Source of the DNA: Mucilaginibacter_A sp050954865 | GTDB taxonomy: Bacteria; Bacteroidota; Bacteroidia; Sphingobacteriales; Sphingobacteriaceae | Reading direction: 5' to 3' | Assembly (NCBI GenBank): GCA_050954865.1 | Contig: JBPBQN010000160.1 | Span: 1 to 64,000 of the forward strand | Length of the DNA stretch: 64,000 nucleotides | Part shown: positions 33,958 through 42,259 of the stretch, one piece after another | Layout: each line of letters begins with the position of its first letter | Numbering within the stretch: position 1 is the first letter of the stretch | Position numbers and translations under genes: made by a program | The notes under the pieces: generated by a model | The model's input: only the letters and a program-made list of their open reading frames with translations | The model's database searches: none | What the model was told of the DNA's origin: nothing

Positions 33958-34521
33958 ATGAGCGAACTCATTAAAACACAATTAAAAGATACCAAAGCTC
34001 AAATGGAACGCGCCATTGAGCATTTAGATAGCGAATTATTAAAAGTGCGTGCCGGAAAAGCATCTCCAGCAATGTTAGACGGCCTTTTTGTAGATTATTA
34101 TGGAACAGCAACACCTTTAGCACAGGTTGGCAGCGTTAACTCGCCGGATGCGCGTACTTTGGTGATCCAGCCCTGGGAAAAAGCATTGTTGGGTCCGATT
34201 GAAAAAGCGATTATCGAATCAAACCTCAGCTTAAATCCGCAAAACGATGGTCAGATTATTCGCATCAACGTACCGCCATTAACTGAAGAACGCCGGAAAG
34301 ACCTGGTAAAAAAAGCACACGCTGAAGCAGAAAATGGTAAAATTACCATCCGCAACATTCGGAAAGATGCCAACGAGAAAATCAAAAAGTTTAAAACGGA
34401 AGGCGTTTCGGAAGATGACATCAAAGTTGGCGAAGGCGATGTACAAAAGTTGACTGATAGCTACATTATAAAAGTTGATCAGCTGGCCAGTGTGAAGGAA
34501 AAAGATATTATGACGGTGTAA
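33958..34521 (+). CDS. frr: ribosome recycling factor
   Basis: Splits post-termination ribosomes together with EF-G. The 187-residue protein has the canonical LLKVRAGKASPAMLDGL, the LVIQPWEK strand and the VPPLTEERRKDLVKKAH helix. Followed by a terminator. Confidence 0.98.
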   Translation: MSELIKTQLKDTKAQMERAIEHLDSELLKVRAGKASPAMLDGLFVDYYGTATPLAQVGSVNSPDARTLVIQPWEKALLGPIEKAIIESNLSLNPQNDGQIIRINVPPLTEERRKDLVKKAHAEAENGKITIRNIRKDANEKIKKFKTEGVSEDDIKVGEGDVQKLTDSYIIKVDQLASVKEKDIMTV

Positions 34522-34544
34522 AAACTATTTTTAAATTACTTTAG

Positions 34545-34578
34545 AGAGGGAATATCCGCACGGCGATTCCCTCTTTTT
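34545..34578 (+). terminator. intrinsic terminator after frr
   Basis: AGAGGGAAT (34545-34553) pairs with ATTCCCTCT (34566-34574), followed by TTTT, A and TTTT. It ends just before the ABC transporter start. Confidence 0.88.
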
Positions 34579-34588
34579 ATTTTATACT

Positions 34589-36343
34589 ATGAAGTTACTG
34601 ATTACTTATTTGAAGGCGCATCGCGGCGTTGTTATGCTGGCACTGTTTTTAGCAGCTATAAATCAAGCGTTTTCGCTGCTTGATCCTTATATTACCGGCC
34701 GGATTGTAGATCGTTTTATTAATAAAGCTGGCGTGTTACAACGTCATGATTACATTTACGGCGTGTTGGGTTTGGTAGGATTAGCGGTTAGCGCGGCCAT
34801 GGTTTCGCGCATTGCCAAAAATTTTCAGGATTATTATACCAATATTATCACCCAGAAAGTTGGCGCACGCATGTATGCTGATGGTTTGGAACATTCGTTG
34901 AAATTGCCTTATCAGGTTTTTGAAGATCAGCGAAGCGGAGAAACGCTGGGCATTTTGCAAAAAGTACGCCTCGATACTGAAAAGTTTATTACTTCTTTTA
35001 TCAGTGTTTTGTTTGTGAGCCTGATTGGGATGATTTTCGTGATCGTTTATTCGCTCAGCGTAAGTTATAAAGTAACGCTGATTTACTTCGCCGCCATCCC
35101 GATTATCACCTTTGTGAGCATGTTTTTGAGCCGGAAAATCAAAACGATTCAGAAAAAAATCGTTTCGCAAACTACGGCACTGGCTGGTTCTACTACAGAA
35201 TCATTGCGGAATATCGAACTGATTAAGAGTTTAGGTTTGGCTGGGCAAGAAATCAAACGCCTGAACAAAACCACGTATCAAATCCTCGACCTCGAACTAA
35301 AAAAGGTAAAATACGTGCGCAGCATGAGTTTTGCGCAAGGCACAACCGTCAACTTTGTGCGCAGCGGTATGCTGATCGTTTTGCTGATTTTGATATTTGA
35401 AAAAACGATTTCAGCCGGACAATATTTCACGTTTTTGTTTTACTCTTTTTTCCTGTTTAATCCTTTGCAGGAACTGGGCAACGTTATTTTATCGTGGCGG
35501 GAATCAGAAGTTTCGCTAAATAACTTCAAACAGATTTTAAGTACCGAAATTGATGTAAAACCAGAAAATCCGGTTCATCTGCCAAAAATTAACACTTTAA
35601 CTTTTGACGAAGTAAGTTTTAAACACCTCACCGGAAAGCGAAACGCGATCAGCAATATTGCTTTTAGCGTTCAAAATGGAGAAACGATTGCTTTTGTTGG
35701 TCCTTCCGGTTCCGGGAAAACCACGCTGGTAAAAATGCTGGTTGGTTTGTATCAACCGTTGAATGGAAAAGTGCTTTACAACAACATCAGCAGCAAGGAA
35801 ATCGATCTGGATCAGCTGCGCGAAAAAATCGGTTTTGTAACACAGGATACACAATTATTCTCTGGAACAATCCGCGAAAATCTGCTTTTTGTTCAGCCTA
35901 AAGCAACAGATGAAGAATGTTTATCGGCCATGAAACGGGCAGCTTGCTACAATTTACTGGCGCGTGCAGAAAACGGTTTGGATACGGTAATTGGTGAAGG
36001 CGGCGTGAAGGTTTCGGGCGGAGAAAAACAGCGTTTATCCATTGCCAGAGCATTGTTGCGCAAGCCTGATTTGCTGGTTTTTGATGAAGCTACATCTTCC
36101 TTAGATTCAATTACGGAAGAAGAAATCTCCAAAACAATCCGCGATGTTTCTGAGCAGGAAAACCATATTACAATTTTGATTGCGCATCGTTTATCAACTA
36201 TTTTACATGCTGACCGGATTTATGTTTTGGAAAAAGGTCAGATTATTGAATCTGGAAAACATACAGAATTACTGGATTTGAAAGGTTTATATTATGCCAT
36301 GTGGCGCCAGCAAATCGGCGAAAGAACGGAAGCGGAAGTGTAG
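34589..36343 (+). CDS. ABC exporter, fused membrane and ATPase domains
   Basis: A 584-residue half-transporter that works as a dimer. Six membrane helices lie in residues 1-310, then the ATPase domain with Walker A GPSGSGKTT (about residue 372), signature VSGGEKQR, Walker B LLVFDEATSSLD and the switch His in LIAHRLS. It resembles MsbA/multidrug-type exporters. Substrate unknown. Alone in its unit. Confidence 0.93.
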   Translation: MKLLITYLKAHRGVVMLALFLAAINQAFSLLDPYITGRIVDRFINKAGVLQRHDYIYGVLGLVGLAVSAAMVSRIAKNFQDYYTNIITQKVGARMYADGLEHSLKLPYQVFEDQRSGETLGILQKVRLDTEKFITSFISVLFVSLIGMIFVIVYSLSVSYKVTLIYFAAIPIITFVSMFLSRKIKTIQKKIVSQTTALAGSTTESLRNIELIKSLGLAGQEIKRLNKTTYQILDLELKKVKYVRSMSFAQGTTVNFVRSGMLIVLLILIFEKTISAGQYFTFLFYSFFLFNPLQELGNVILSWRESEVSLNNFKQILSTEIDVKPENPVHLPKINTLTFDEVSFKHLTGKRNAISNIAFSVQNGETIAFVGPSGSGKTTLVKMLVGLYQPLNGKVLYNNISSKEIDLDQLREKIGFVTQDTQLFSGTIRENLLFVQPKATDEECLSAMKRAACYNLLARAENGLDTVIGEGGVKVSGGEKQRLSIARALLRKPDLLVFDEATSSLDSITEEEISKTIRDVSEQENHITILIAHRLSTILHADRIYVLEKGQIIESGKHTELLDLKGLYYAMWRQQIGERTEAEV

Positions 36344-36358
36344 ACTGTTATTGACAAA

Positions 36359-36445
36359 TTTTGTCATCCTGAACTTGTTTCAGAATCTCTCGTGAAAAGC
36401 AGTAACCTTGCTTGTGAACTGCCAAAACAAGTTCGGCCTGACAAA
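36359..36445. repeat. REP-like palindrome, GTCATCCTGAACTTG family
   Basis: TTTTGTCATCCTGAACTTGT at the left pairs with the inverted AAACAAGTTCGGCCTGACAA at the right around about 44 bases. This type of CATCCTGAACTTG repeat is widespread between genes in Bacteroidota. It is the first of four repeat units packed into the 384-bp gap at 36344-36727. Confidence 0.7.
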
Positions 36446-36447
36446 CG

Positions 36448-36497
36448 CAAATGCTTCTTTTATCGCCCTAAATTTAGGCTGATAAAAGAAGCATTTG
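36448..36497. terminator. inverted pair of the dispersed motif
   Basis: A minus-strand core (36451-36464) and plus-strand core (36481-36494) with their TTTAGG extensions meet head to head, giving a nearly perfect 50-base hairpin. It lies between the convergent ABC and MFS exporter genes, like the pair after mutY. Terminator function is inferred from position and shape. Confidence 0.65.
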
Positions 36498-36536
36498 TGT
36501 TTGAATAAGCTTTATTTTTTGGGTTGAAGTAACAGC

Positions 36537-36550
36537 ATACTTCTTTTATC
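36537..36550 (-). repeat. dispersed motif, GA variant
   Basis: ATACTTCTTTTATC on the plus strand, 40 bp beyond the inverted pair. Confidence 0.65.
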
Positions 36551-36612
36551 AGCATAAAATCAATCTACTCTAAACTTATACTATCTTCTGTTTGTCTCCA
36601 ATATTTAAGGCA

Positions 36613-36707
36613 TTTTGTCATTTCGACCGAAGGGGAGAAATCTTAATCAAAGCGTTTGATCAATAGGATTTGAATAGGAGTCCTCCCTTTGGTCGAAATG
36701 ACAAAAA
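36613..36707. repeat. REP/MITE-like palindrome, GTCATTTCGACC family
   Basis: TTTTGTCATTTCGACCGAAG at the left and CCCTTTGGTCGAAATGACAA at the right are inverted copies; the inner arms are degraded. Same family as 23541-23632. It ends 21 bp beyond the MFS gene's stop codon. Confidence 0.8.
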
Positions 36708-36727
36708 ATTAAAGTTTCAAACTAAGT

Positions 36728-38017
36728 TTATGCTTTTGCTATTTCCGGCGCATTGATTTCATCCAAACGCATTGGCACTAATTTTTTGGTTTTGAGGAAG
36801 GTTGTCAATACTACAACCAGCGTCATCGTTCCGCCAAAAATTACGGAAGTTACGGTTCCCATCAATCGTGCGGTAACACCAGATTCAAAGGCTCCAATTT
36901 CGTTGGAAGAACCGATAAACATGGAATTTACAGCAGAGACCCGGCCGCGCATTTGATCTGGCGTGAGTAATTGCATGATGGTAGAACGGATTAAAACGCT
37001 GATACTATCAAACGCACCTAAAGTAAACAAGAAGAAAAGCGACAGGTAAAAGTTTTTGGATAATCCGAAGCAAATAATCGAAATGCCAAAACCAATTACG
37101 GCAATCAGCAGGTTTCTCCAGGGTTTTCCCATGGGCGAAAAACGCGTCATGGCCAGCATCGTTAAAACTGCTCCAACGGAATCGGCAGCGCGCATCAACC
37201 CAAAACCTTCTGCGCCTACTTTTAAAATATCGTTGGCAAAAATCGGCAATAAAGCAACGGCTCCGCCAAAAAATACGGAGAATAAATCCAGACTCAAAGC
37301 TCCTAAAAGCATCCGGTTTCCAAATACAAAGCTGATACCTTCGGATAGACTTTTGTAAATGCTTTCTTTCGGTACAAATTCGGCTTCGTGTTTATTTAAA
37401 GTGATGATCGCAATGATGGCAGTTGTAATAAAAACGACTACCAGCGTAAACGTGACTGAAATTCCCAGCCGATCAAAAATTAAACCGCCGGCCAGCGGAC
37501 CCAAAACCGAAGCGGTTTGATAAGCAGAACTGTTCCAAGTAGATGAATTTGGGTACAATTCGCGCGGGATTATTCTCGTCATGACAGAAAAAGCAGTTGG
37601 TCCGTAAAAACCACGCGCCAAGCCGATGAAAAATATCATTACATAAAGTACAACTACAATATGGCTGCTGCTTAAATATTGAGTTGTGGCCGGTAAAGTA
37701 ACCAGCAACATAACGGTTGAACAAATCCACATTACCGAAAAAATGAGTAACAACAAGCTCTTTTTTTCTGATTTATCGGCTACGTAACCTCCGTACAAAG
37801 CGATTCCGATGGAAGGAATAGCTTCAGTTAAACCAATCATACCTAAAGCTAAAGCACTGTGTGTAAGCTGGTAAATGTGATAGCCAATAATTACGGCCTG
37901 CATCTGATAAGCAAATGTGAGGAAAAAACGCATGGCCAGATAAGACCGGAACTCCTTGAAACGGAGTGATGCAAATGGATCAGTTTTTTTTATAGGTTGA
38001 GGATCTTCGTCGGACAC
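36728..38017 (-). CDS. MFS exporter (EntS/MFS_3-like)
   Basis: A 429-residue inner-membrane protein with about 12 membrane helices. It has the MFS loop GGYVADKSEKKS between helices 2 and 3 and SRGFY-type GLARGFYGP near helix 4. The layout matches the MFS_3 group that includes the enterobactin exporter, and the MRGRVSAVNSMFIGSSNEIG segment is typical of that group. Substrate unknown. Confidence 0.88.
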   Translation of the reverse strand: MSDEDPQPIKKTDPFASLRFKEFRSYLAMRFFLTFAYQMQAVIIGYHIYQLTHSALALGMIGLTEAIPSIGIALYGGYVADKSEKKSLLLLIFSVMWICSTVMLLVTLPATTQYLSSSHIVVVLYVMIFFIGLARGFYGPTAFSVMTRIIPRELYPNSSTWNSSAYQTASVLGPLAGGLIFDRLGISVTFTLVVVFITTAIIAIITLNKHEAEFVPKESIYKSLSEGISFVFGNRMLLGALSLDLFSVFFGGAVALLPIFANDILKVGAEGFGLMRAADSVGAVLTMLAMTRFSPMGKPWRNLLIAVIGFGISIICFGLSKNFYLSLFFLFTLGAFDSISVLIRSTIMQLLTPDQMRGRVSAVNSMFIGSSNEIGAFESGVTARLMGTVTSVIFGGTMTLVVVLTTFLKTKKLVPMRLDEINAPEIAKA

Positions 38018-38035
38018 GGATACTAAATTTTATAT

Positions 38036-38049
38036 GCTAAAAGAAGCAT
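38036..38049 (+). repeat. dispersed motif between MFS and M28 peptidase genes
   Basis: GCTAAAAGAAGCAT in the 54-bp gap. Confidence 0.6.
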
Positions 38050-38071
38050 GATCTTTTGTGAATTGTTTTGA

Positions 38072-39457
38072 TTAAAATGATAAGCCATGCTGATCAATCA
38101 GGTAAATTAAGGAAGCTATGGATGCTGCACCAAGTTCCAGTTCGCGTTTGTTAACGTTTTCAAAAACATCTTTTGCAGTATGGTGCAAATCAAAATAACG
38201 CTGCGAATCCGGGCGGAAACCAATTAAAGTGATGTTTGGAACAGTTGCTTTTAAAGGTTCGATATCAGTTCCGGCACCGCCTTTTACCAAACGGTCAACT
38301 TCATAAGGTTCCAGTAAAGATTTCCAATTTTTGTTAATTCCTGATAAGAATGCTGGTTTTACATCACTAAAAGAAAAGCCGCGCGGCGTAAATCCGCCTT
38401 CATCTGATTCGATAGCGGCTATATGTTTTTCGTTACTTTTTTGGGCGAGTTCTGCGTATTTCAAGCCGCCTTTGTGTCCGTTTTCTTCATTCATAAACAT
38501 TACGGCACGTATAGAATGTTTGGGTCGATAATTTAAAGCTTTAAAAATCCGCAATACTTCTACTGATTGCATTACGCCGGTTCCGTCATCGTGCGCACCT
38601 TCCGCCAAATCCCAAGAATCTAAATGGCCGCCAATGGTAATAAATTCATTCGGGTTTTCGGTTCCTTTTAATTCGCCTACCACATTATAAGATTTCACAT
38701 CCGGCAATGTTTCACAATTTTGCTTGAGATAGAATTGTACATTTTTTTGCTGCTTCAAAATTGCACTCAGCTGATTTGCTCCTTTGGTGGAGATGGCTGC
38801 TGCCGGAATTTTATTTCCACCTTCATCATATTGTGTGGCACCAGTATGCGGATAATCATCCAGAATTTCCGTCATCGAACGCACAATTACGCCAACTGCG
38901 CCATATTTAGCCGCTTCTGCCGGACCGCGAAAACGCTGATCGCTTGCTGTGCCGTAAGCAGCACCGGTTTCAATAAAACGCGGATCAAACGGACGATTAT
39001 AGAAAACGATTTTGCCCTTGATAGCAGATTCGCCCAAAGTTTTCAATTCTTGCAAACTTTGTACTTCAATTACGCTGGCTGTTAAACCATTTTTTGCCGT
39101 ACCGATTGATCCGCCCAAAGCCACAACCGGAACCGAAACTTGCTGATTGCCTGACACTATTTTTGCCTGCTCTTTTTCACCCCGAACCCAATGCGGAACC
39201 ATAACTTCCTGCAAAAACACACGATCAAAACCGTATTGTTCCATCAGCTTTTTTGTCCAGTCCACTGCTTTTTGTGCATTGGCGGAACCGCTTAAACGCG
39301 GACCGATTTTTTTGCACAAATATTCTAGGTTTTGGTACGGCTTTCCGTTCACCAAAGCTTCATCATAAATTTTTCTTAGATATAAAGAATCGTTATTTTG
39401 AGCGGAAACAGCTAAAGAACTGCACAATAAAACAGAGAGTAAAAATTTCAACTTCAT
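38072..39457 (-). CDS. secreted M28 family metallopeptidase (carboxypeptidase Q-like)
   Basis: About 461 residues from the ATG at 39457 (MKLKFLLSVLLCSSLAVSA), which gives a clean signal peptide. A frame extension to 39484 would add nine residues in front. A protease-associated domain interrupts the peptidase fold (about 120-250). Zinc ligands are in TIGGHLDSWD and AHDDGTGV, with catalytic Glu in FMNEENGHKGG and the last ligand in DLHHTAKDVF. Likely releases amino acids in the periplasm. Divergent function from the neighbours. Confidence 0.9.
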   Translation of the reverse strand: MKLKFLLSVLLCSSLAVSAQNNDSLYLRKIYDEALVNGKPYQNLEYLCKKIGPRLSGSANAQKAVDWTKKLMEQYGFDRVFLQEVMVPHWVRGEKEQAKIVSGNQQVSVPVVALGGSIGTAKNGLTASVIEVQSLQELKTLGESAIKGKIVFYNRPFDPRFIETGAAYGTASDQRFRGPAEAAKYGAVGVIVRSMTEILDDYPHTGATQYDEGGNKIPAAAISTKGANQLSAILKQQKNVQFYLKQNCETLPDVKSYNVVGELKGTENPNEFITIGGHLDSWDLAEGAHDDGTGVMQSVEVLRIFKALNYRPKHSIRAVMFMNEENGHKGGLKYAELAQKSNEKHIAAIESDEGGFTPRGFSFSDVKPAFLSGINKNWKSLLEPYEVDRLVKGGAGTDIEPLKATVPNITLIGFRPDSQRYFDLHHTAKDVFENVNKRELELGAASIASLIYLIDQHGLSF

Positions 39458-39508
39458 AAAAAGAGCTTTAACAGCAAAGTACAAATTTATCAGGTTTTTT
39501 GCAATACA

Positions 39509-41614
39509 TCAGGAGATTTTATTCCAACTTAAACCTTCATCTTTTTGCTGGAAATGCTGGTTTAAGATTAGATTTTCCGGCAGTTCCAGCTGCGGATCAG
39601 TTTTAAAAATCTGCTCCACCTCAATTCGCGCTAATTGCAGCACAGCCTGATCTTCGGTTAAACTGGCAATTTTTAAATCCAGCACGCCACTTTGCTGCTT
39701 TCCTTCAATATTTCCCGGTCCGCGCAGCTGCAAATCTATTTCAGAAATCTGGAAACCATCGTTAGTTTGCACCATCGTATCCAGCCGAATTTTACCTTCT
39801 TTAGATAATTTCTGGCTGCTCATTAAAATACAAAAAGACTGCTCCGCTCCTCGCCCAACGCGGCCGCGCAACTGGTGCAATTGCGAAAGTCCGAAACGTT
39901 CTGCATTTTCAATAATCATCACCGAAGCGTTTGGCACATTTACGCCAACTTCAATTACTGTTGTGGCCACCATAATTTGCGTTTCGGCTTTGATAAAACG
40001 CTCCATTTCAAAAGCTTTATCGGCAGCAGAAAGTTGTCCGTGAACGATGCTGATCCGATAATCTGGTAACGGGAACTCTCTCGACATCACTTCTACTCCA
40101 TCGTTCAAATTTTTGAGATCCAGCTTTTCGCTTTCCTTGATCAGTGGATAAACAATGTAAACCTGCCGGCCTTTGGCAATTTCTTCTTTCATAAAACCGA
40201 ACATGCGCAGGCGGCTGTTCTCATAAAAATGTTTTGTCTCGATGGGTTTTCGTCCGGCAGGCAATTCATCGATTACAGAAACATCCAGATCGCCGTACAA
40301 AGTCATGGCCAGCGTGCGCGGAATTGGCGTGGCCGTCATCACCAGAATATGCGGCGGAATGCTGTTTTTACGCCATAATTTTGCGCGTTGCTCTACACCA
40401 AAACGATGCTGCTCATCAATCACCACAAAACCTAAATTTTTAAACTGAACTTTATCTTCAATCAAAGCGTGCGTTCCGATCAGGATTTGCAGTTTGCCGC
40501 TTTCCAAATCAGCATGAATTACGTTACGAACTTTTTTAGAAGTTGAACCGGTTAGCAAAGCAACTTGCACAAACTCATCACCCAAAAGCTGTTTTACAGA
40601 TTGAAAATGCTGGTTGGCCAAAATTTCTGTTGGAGCCATCATGCAGGTTTGAAAACCGTTATCAATCGCCAACAAAATACTCATTAACGCTACAACCGTT
40701 TTGCCACTGCCCACATCGCCTTGCAATAAACGGTTCATTTGGATACCTTTTTGCGTATCCAGCCGGATTTCTTTTACTGTTCTTTTTTGGGCGGAAGTGA
40801 GTGGAAATGGCAATTTTTTGTTGTAAAACTCGTTGAAATAAGCGCCGACTTTACCAAAAGTATTTCCTTTAAACTTGTGCTCGCGGAACAGTTTATTTTT
40901 GAGTAATTTAAGTTGAAGGAAAAAAAACTCTTCAAACTTTAAACGCTTGGATGCTTCTTTTAGCTGCTCAAAATTATCCGGAAAATGAATTTGCTGGTAA
41001 GCTTTAGTCCGATTGATTAAATGATGTTTTGCAAGCAAATTTTCCGGCAGATTTTCAGTAATCATACGGCCGTATTGTTCCAGCAAAGCCAAAACTAACT
41101 TTTGGATTCCTTTAGAATCGAGCAAAAACTTTTTTAATTTTTCGGTGGAAGTATAAGCAGGCTGCAAAGCTAGACTTCCTTTATTTTGTGCCGGATTAGG
41201 ACTGTAAGGTTCAGTTTCCGGATGCACAATTTGTGGTTTATTGTTGAAAATGCCAGGTTTTCCAAAAAAAACATAAACTTTTCCAACAATCAGGCTTTGT
41301 TCAATACGTGTAATGCCTTGAAACCAGACAAGTTCTATCGGACCGGTTTCGTCTTGTGCAACGGCAACCAAACGTTTGGCGGCTTTTTCGCCAACAACTT
41401 CCTTATGCGTTAACCGCGCCAAAACCTGCACATAAGGTAAATCTGACGATACTTCTTTTACCTTATAAAAACGGGTGCGATCAATGTATTTATAGGGAAA
41501 ATGCTGCAACAAATCGCCGTAAGTGGCAATGCCGATTTCTTTTTTCAAAGCATCGGCCCTGACTGTGCCCACACCTTTTAAATACTCAATTGGCGTTTGA
41601 AAAAATTCGTCCAA
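39509..41614 (-). CDS. recG: ATP-dependent DNA helicase RecG
   Basis: Reverses stalled forks and branches. The 701-residue protein has the wedge/OB domain (residues 1-230), then the helicase lobes with Walker A GDVGSGKTVVAL, MAPTEILANQHF, the DEQHRFG box, ATPIPRTLAMTLYGDLD and RGRVGRG. Normal length. Motif copies lie inside at 40951 and 41449. It follows the RidA gene on the same strand. Confidence 0.97.
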   Translation of the reverse strand: MDEFFQTPIEYLKGVGTVRADALKKEIGIATYGDLLQHFPYKYIDRTRFYKVKEVSSDLPYVQVLARLTHKEVVGEKAAKRLVAVAQDETGPIELVWFQGITRIEQSLIVGKVYVFFGKPGIFNNKPQIVHPETEPYSPNPAQNKGSLALQPAYTSTEKLKKFLLDSKGIQKLVLALLEQYGRMITENLPENLLAKHHLINRTKAYQQIHFPDNFEQLKEASKRLKFEEFFFLQLKLLKNKLFREHKFKGNTFGKVGAYFNEFYNKKLPFPLTSAQKRTVKEIRLDTQKGIQMNRLLQGDVGSGKTVVALMSILLAIDNGFQTCMMAPTEILANQHFQSVKQLLGDEFVQVALLTGSTSKKVRNVIHADLESGKLQILIGTHALIEDKVQFKNLGFVVIDEQHRFGVEQRAKLWRKNSIPPHILVMTATPIPRTLAMTLYGDLDVSVIDELPAGRKPIETKHFYENSRLRMFGFMKEEIAKGRQVYIVYPLIKESEKLDLKNLNDGVEVMSREFPLPDYRISIVHGQLSAADKAFEMERFIKAETQIMVATTVIEVGVNVPNASVMIIENAERFGLSQLHQLRGRVGRGAEQSFCILMSSQKLSKEGKIRLDTMVQTNDGFQISEIDLQLRGPGNIEGKQQSGVLDLKIASLTEDQAVLQLARIEVEQIFKTDPQLELPENLILNQHFQQKDEGLSWNKIS

Positions 41615-41650
41615 ATAAAAATCAGTTTAAAACGAGCTTGAATTTATACC

Positions 41651-41664
41651 GGTAAAAACAGTAT
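41651..41664 (+). repeat. dispersed motif between recG and ridA
   Basis: AATTTATACC then GGTAAAAACAGTAT. The same 24 bases occur at 45069-45092. Confidence 0.7.
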
Positions 41665-41671
41665 GTATAAA

Positions 41672-42052
41672 TTATGATTTAATTGCAATTGCAGAGATTT
41701 CCACATTTACGTTTTTAGGCAAAACAGAAACTTCCACGGTTTCTCTGGCCGGAAAATCTTTGCTGAAGTAAGAACCATAAATCTCGTTTACCAAAGCAAA
41801 ATTATTCATGTCTGATAAAAAAATAGTGGTTTTTACAATATGATTAAATGTTAATCCGGCTTCCGTTAAAATCGCTTTTAAGTTTTTTAAAACGGTATGC
41901 GTTTCATTAGTAATATCGTCTGTGTTGAGGTTTCCGGTTGCCGCGTCTATGGCAATTTGTCCGGAAATAAACAGGAATCCACCTGCGGCAACAGCTTGAT
42001 TATATGGGCCAATTGGTTGCGGTGCTTCTTTTGTGTTGATAATTTCTTTCAT
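41672..42052 (-). CDS. RidA family enamine/imine deaminase
   Basis: A 126-residue YjgF/YER057c/UK114-type protein that hydrolyses reactive 2-aminoacrylate-type imines. It has GPYNQAVAAGGFLFISGQIA at the N-terminus and the substrate-binding Arg in FPARETVEVSVLP. Its ATG overlaps the stop of the small upstream gene by four bases, so translation is probably coupled. Confidence 0.93.
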   Translation of the reverse strand: MKEIINTKEAPQPIGPYNQAVAAGGFLFISGQIAIDAATGNLNTDDITNETHTVLKNLKAILTEAGLTFNHIVKTTIFLSDMNNFALVNEIYGSYFSKDFPARETVEVSVLPKNVNVEISAIAIKS

Positions 42053-42192
42053 CGTTTTAGTATAAACCAGTCAATTAATTTCCAGATAATTCCCAGCAAA
42101 AAAATCACAATTGCGGTTTTATTGATGAAATGCATCGCCCGGATGTTGAAATTATCAGGCTGGCTTTTATCTTTTTTTCTGAAAAAGTACAT
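42049..42192 (-). CDS. small membrane protein, DUF6728-like
   Basis: A 47-codon ORF: MYFFRKKDKSQPDNFNIRAM, then HFINKTAIVIFLLGIIWKLI and a basic tail. One membrane helix lies at about residues 24-42 after a charged N-terminus. It resembles the short DUF6728 proteins of Bacteroidota. ATGA overlap with ridA, and a perfect TATATTTG promoter box four bases upstream of its ATG, support a real gene. Function unknown. Confidence 0.75.
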   Translation of the reverse strand: MYFFRKKDKSQPDNFNIRAMHFINKTAIVIFLLGIIWKLIDWFILKR

Positions 42193-42196
42193 GGTG

Positions 42197-42204
42197 CAAA
42201 TATA
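42197..42204 (-). promoter_or_regulatory. -7 box fused to the ompA-type gene terminator
   Basis: TATATTTG on the minus strand, four bases before the start codon of the 47-codon gene. The T-run of the upstream terminator leads directly into this box. Confidence 0.6.
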
Positions 42205-42235
42205 AAAAAAGGGGTTCAGAAAAAATCTGAACCCC
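42203..42235 (-). terminator. intrinsic terminator of the OmpA family gene
   Basis: A perfect 10-bp stem, GGGGTTCAGA (42211-42220) with TCTGAACCCC (42226-42235), followed on the minus strand by seven T. Confidence 0.92.
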
Positions 42236-42259
42236 TTATATATGAATTACTTTTATTAA

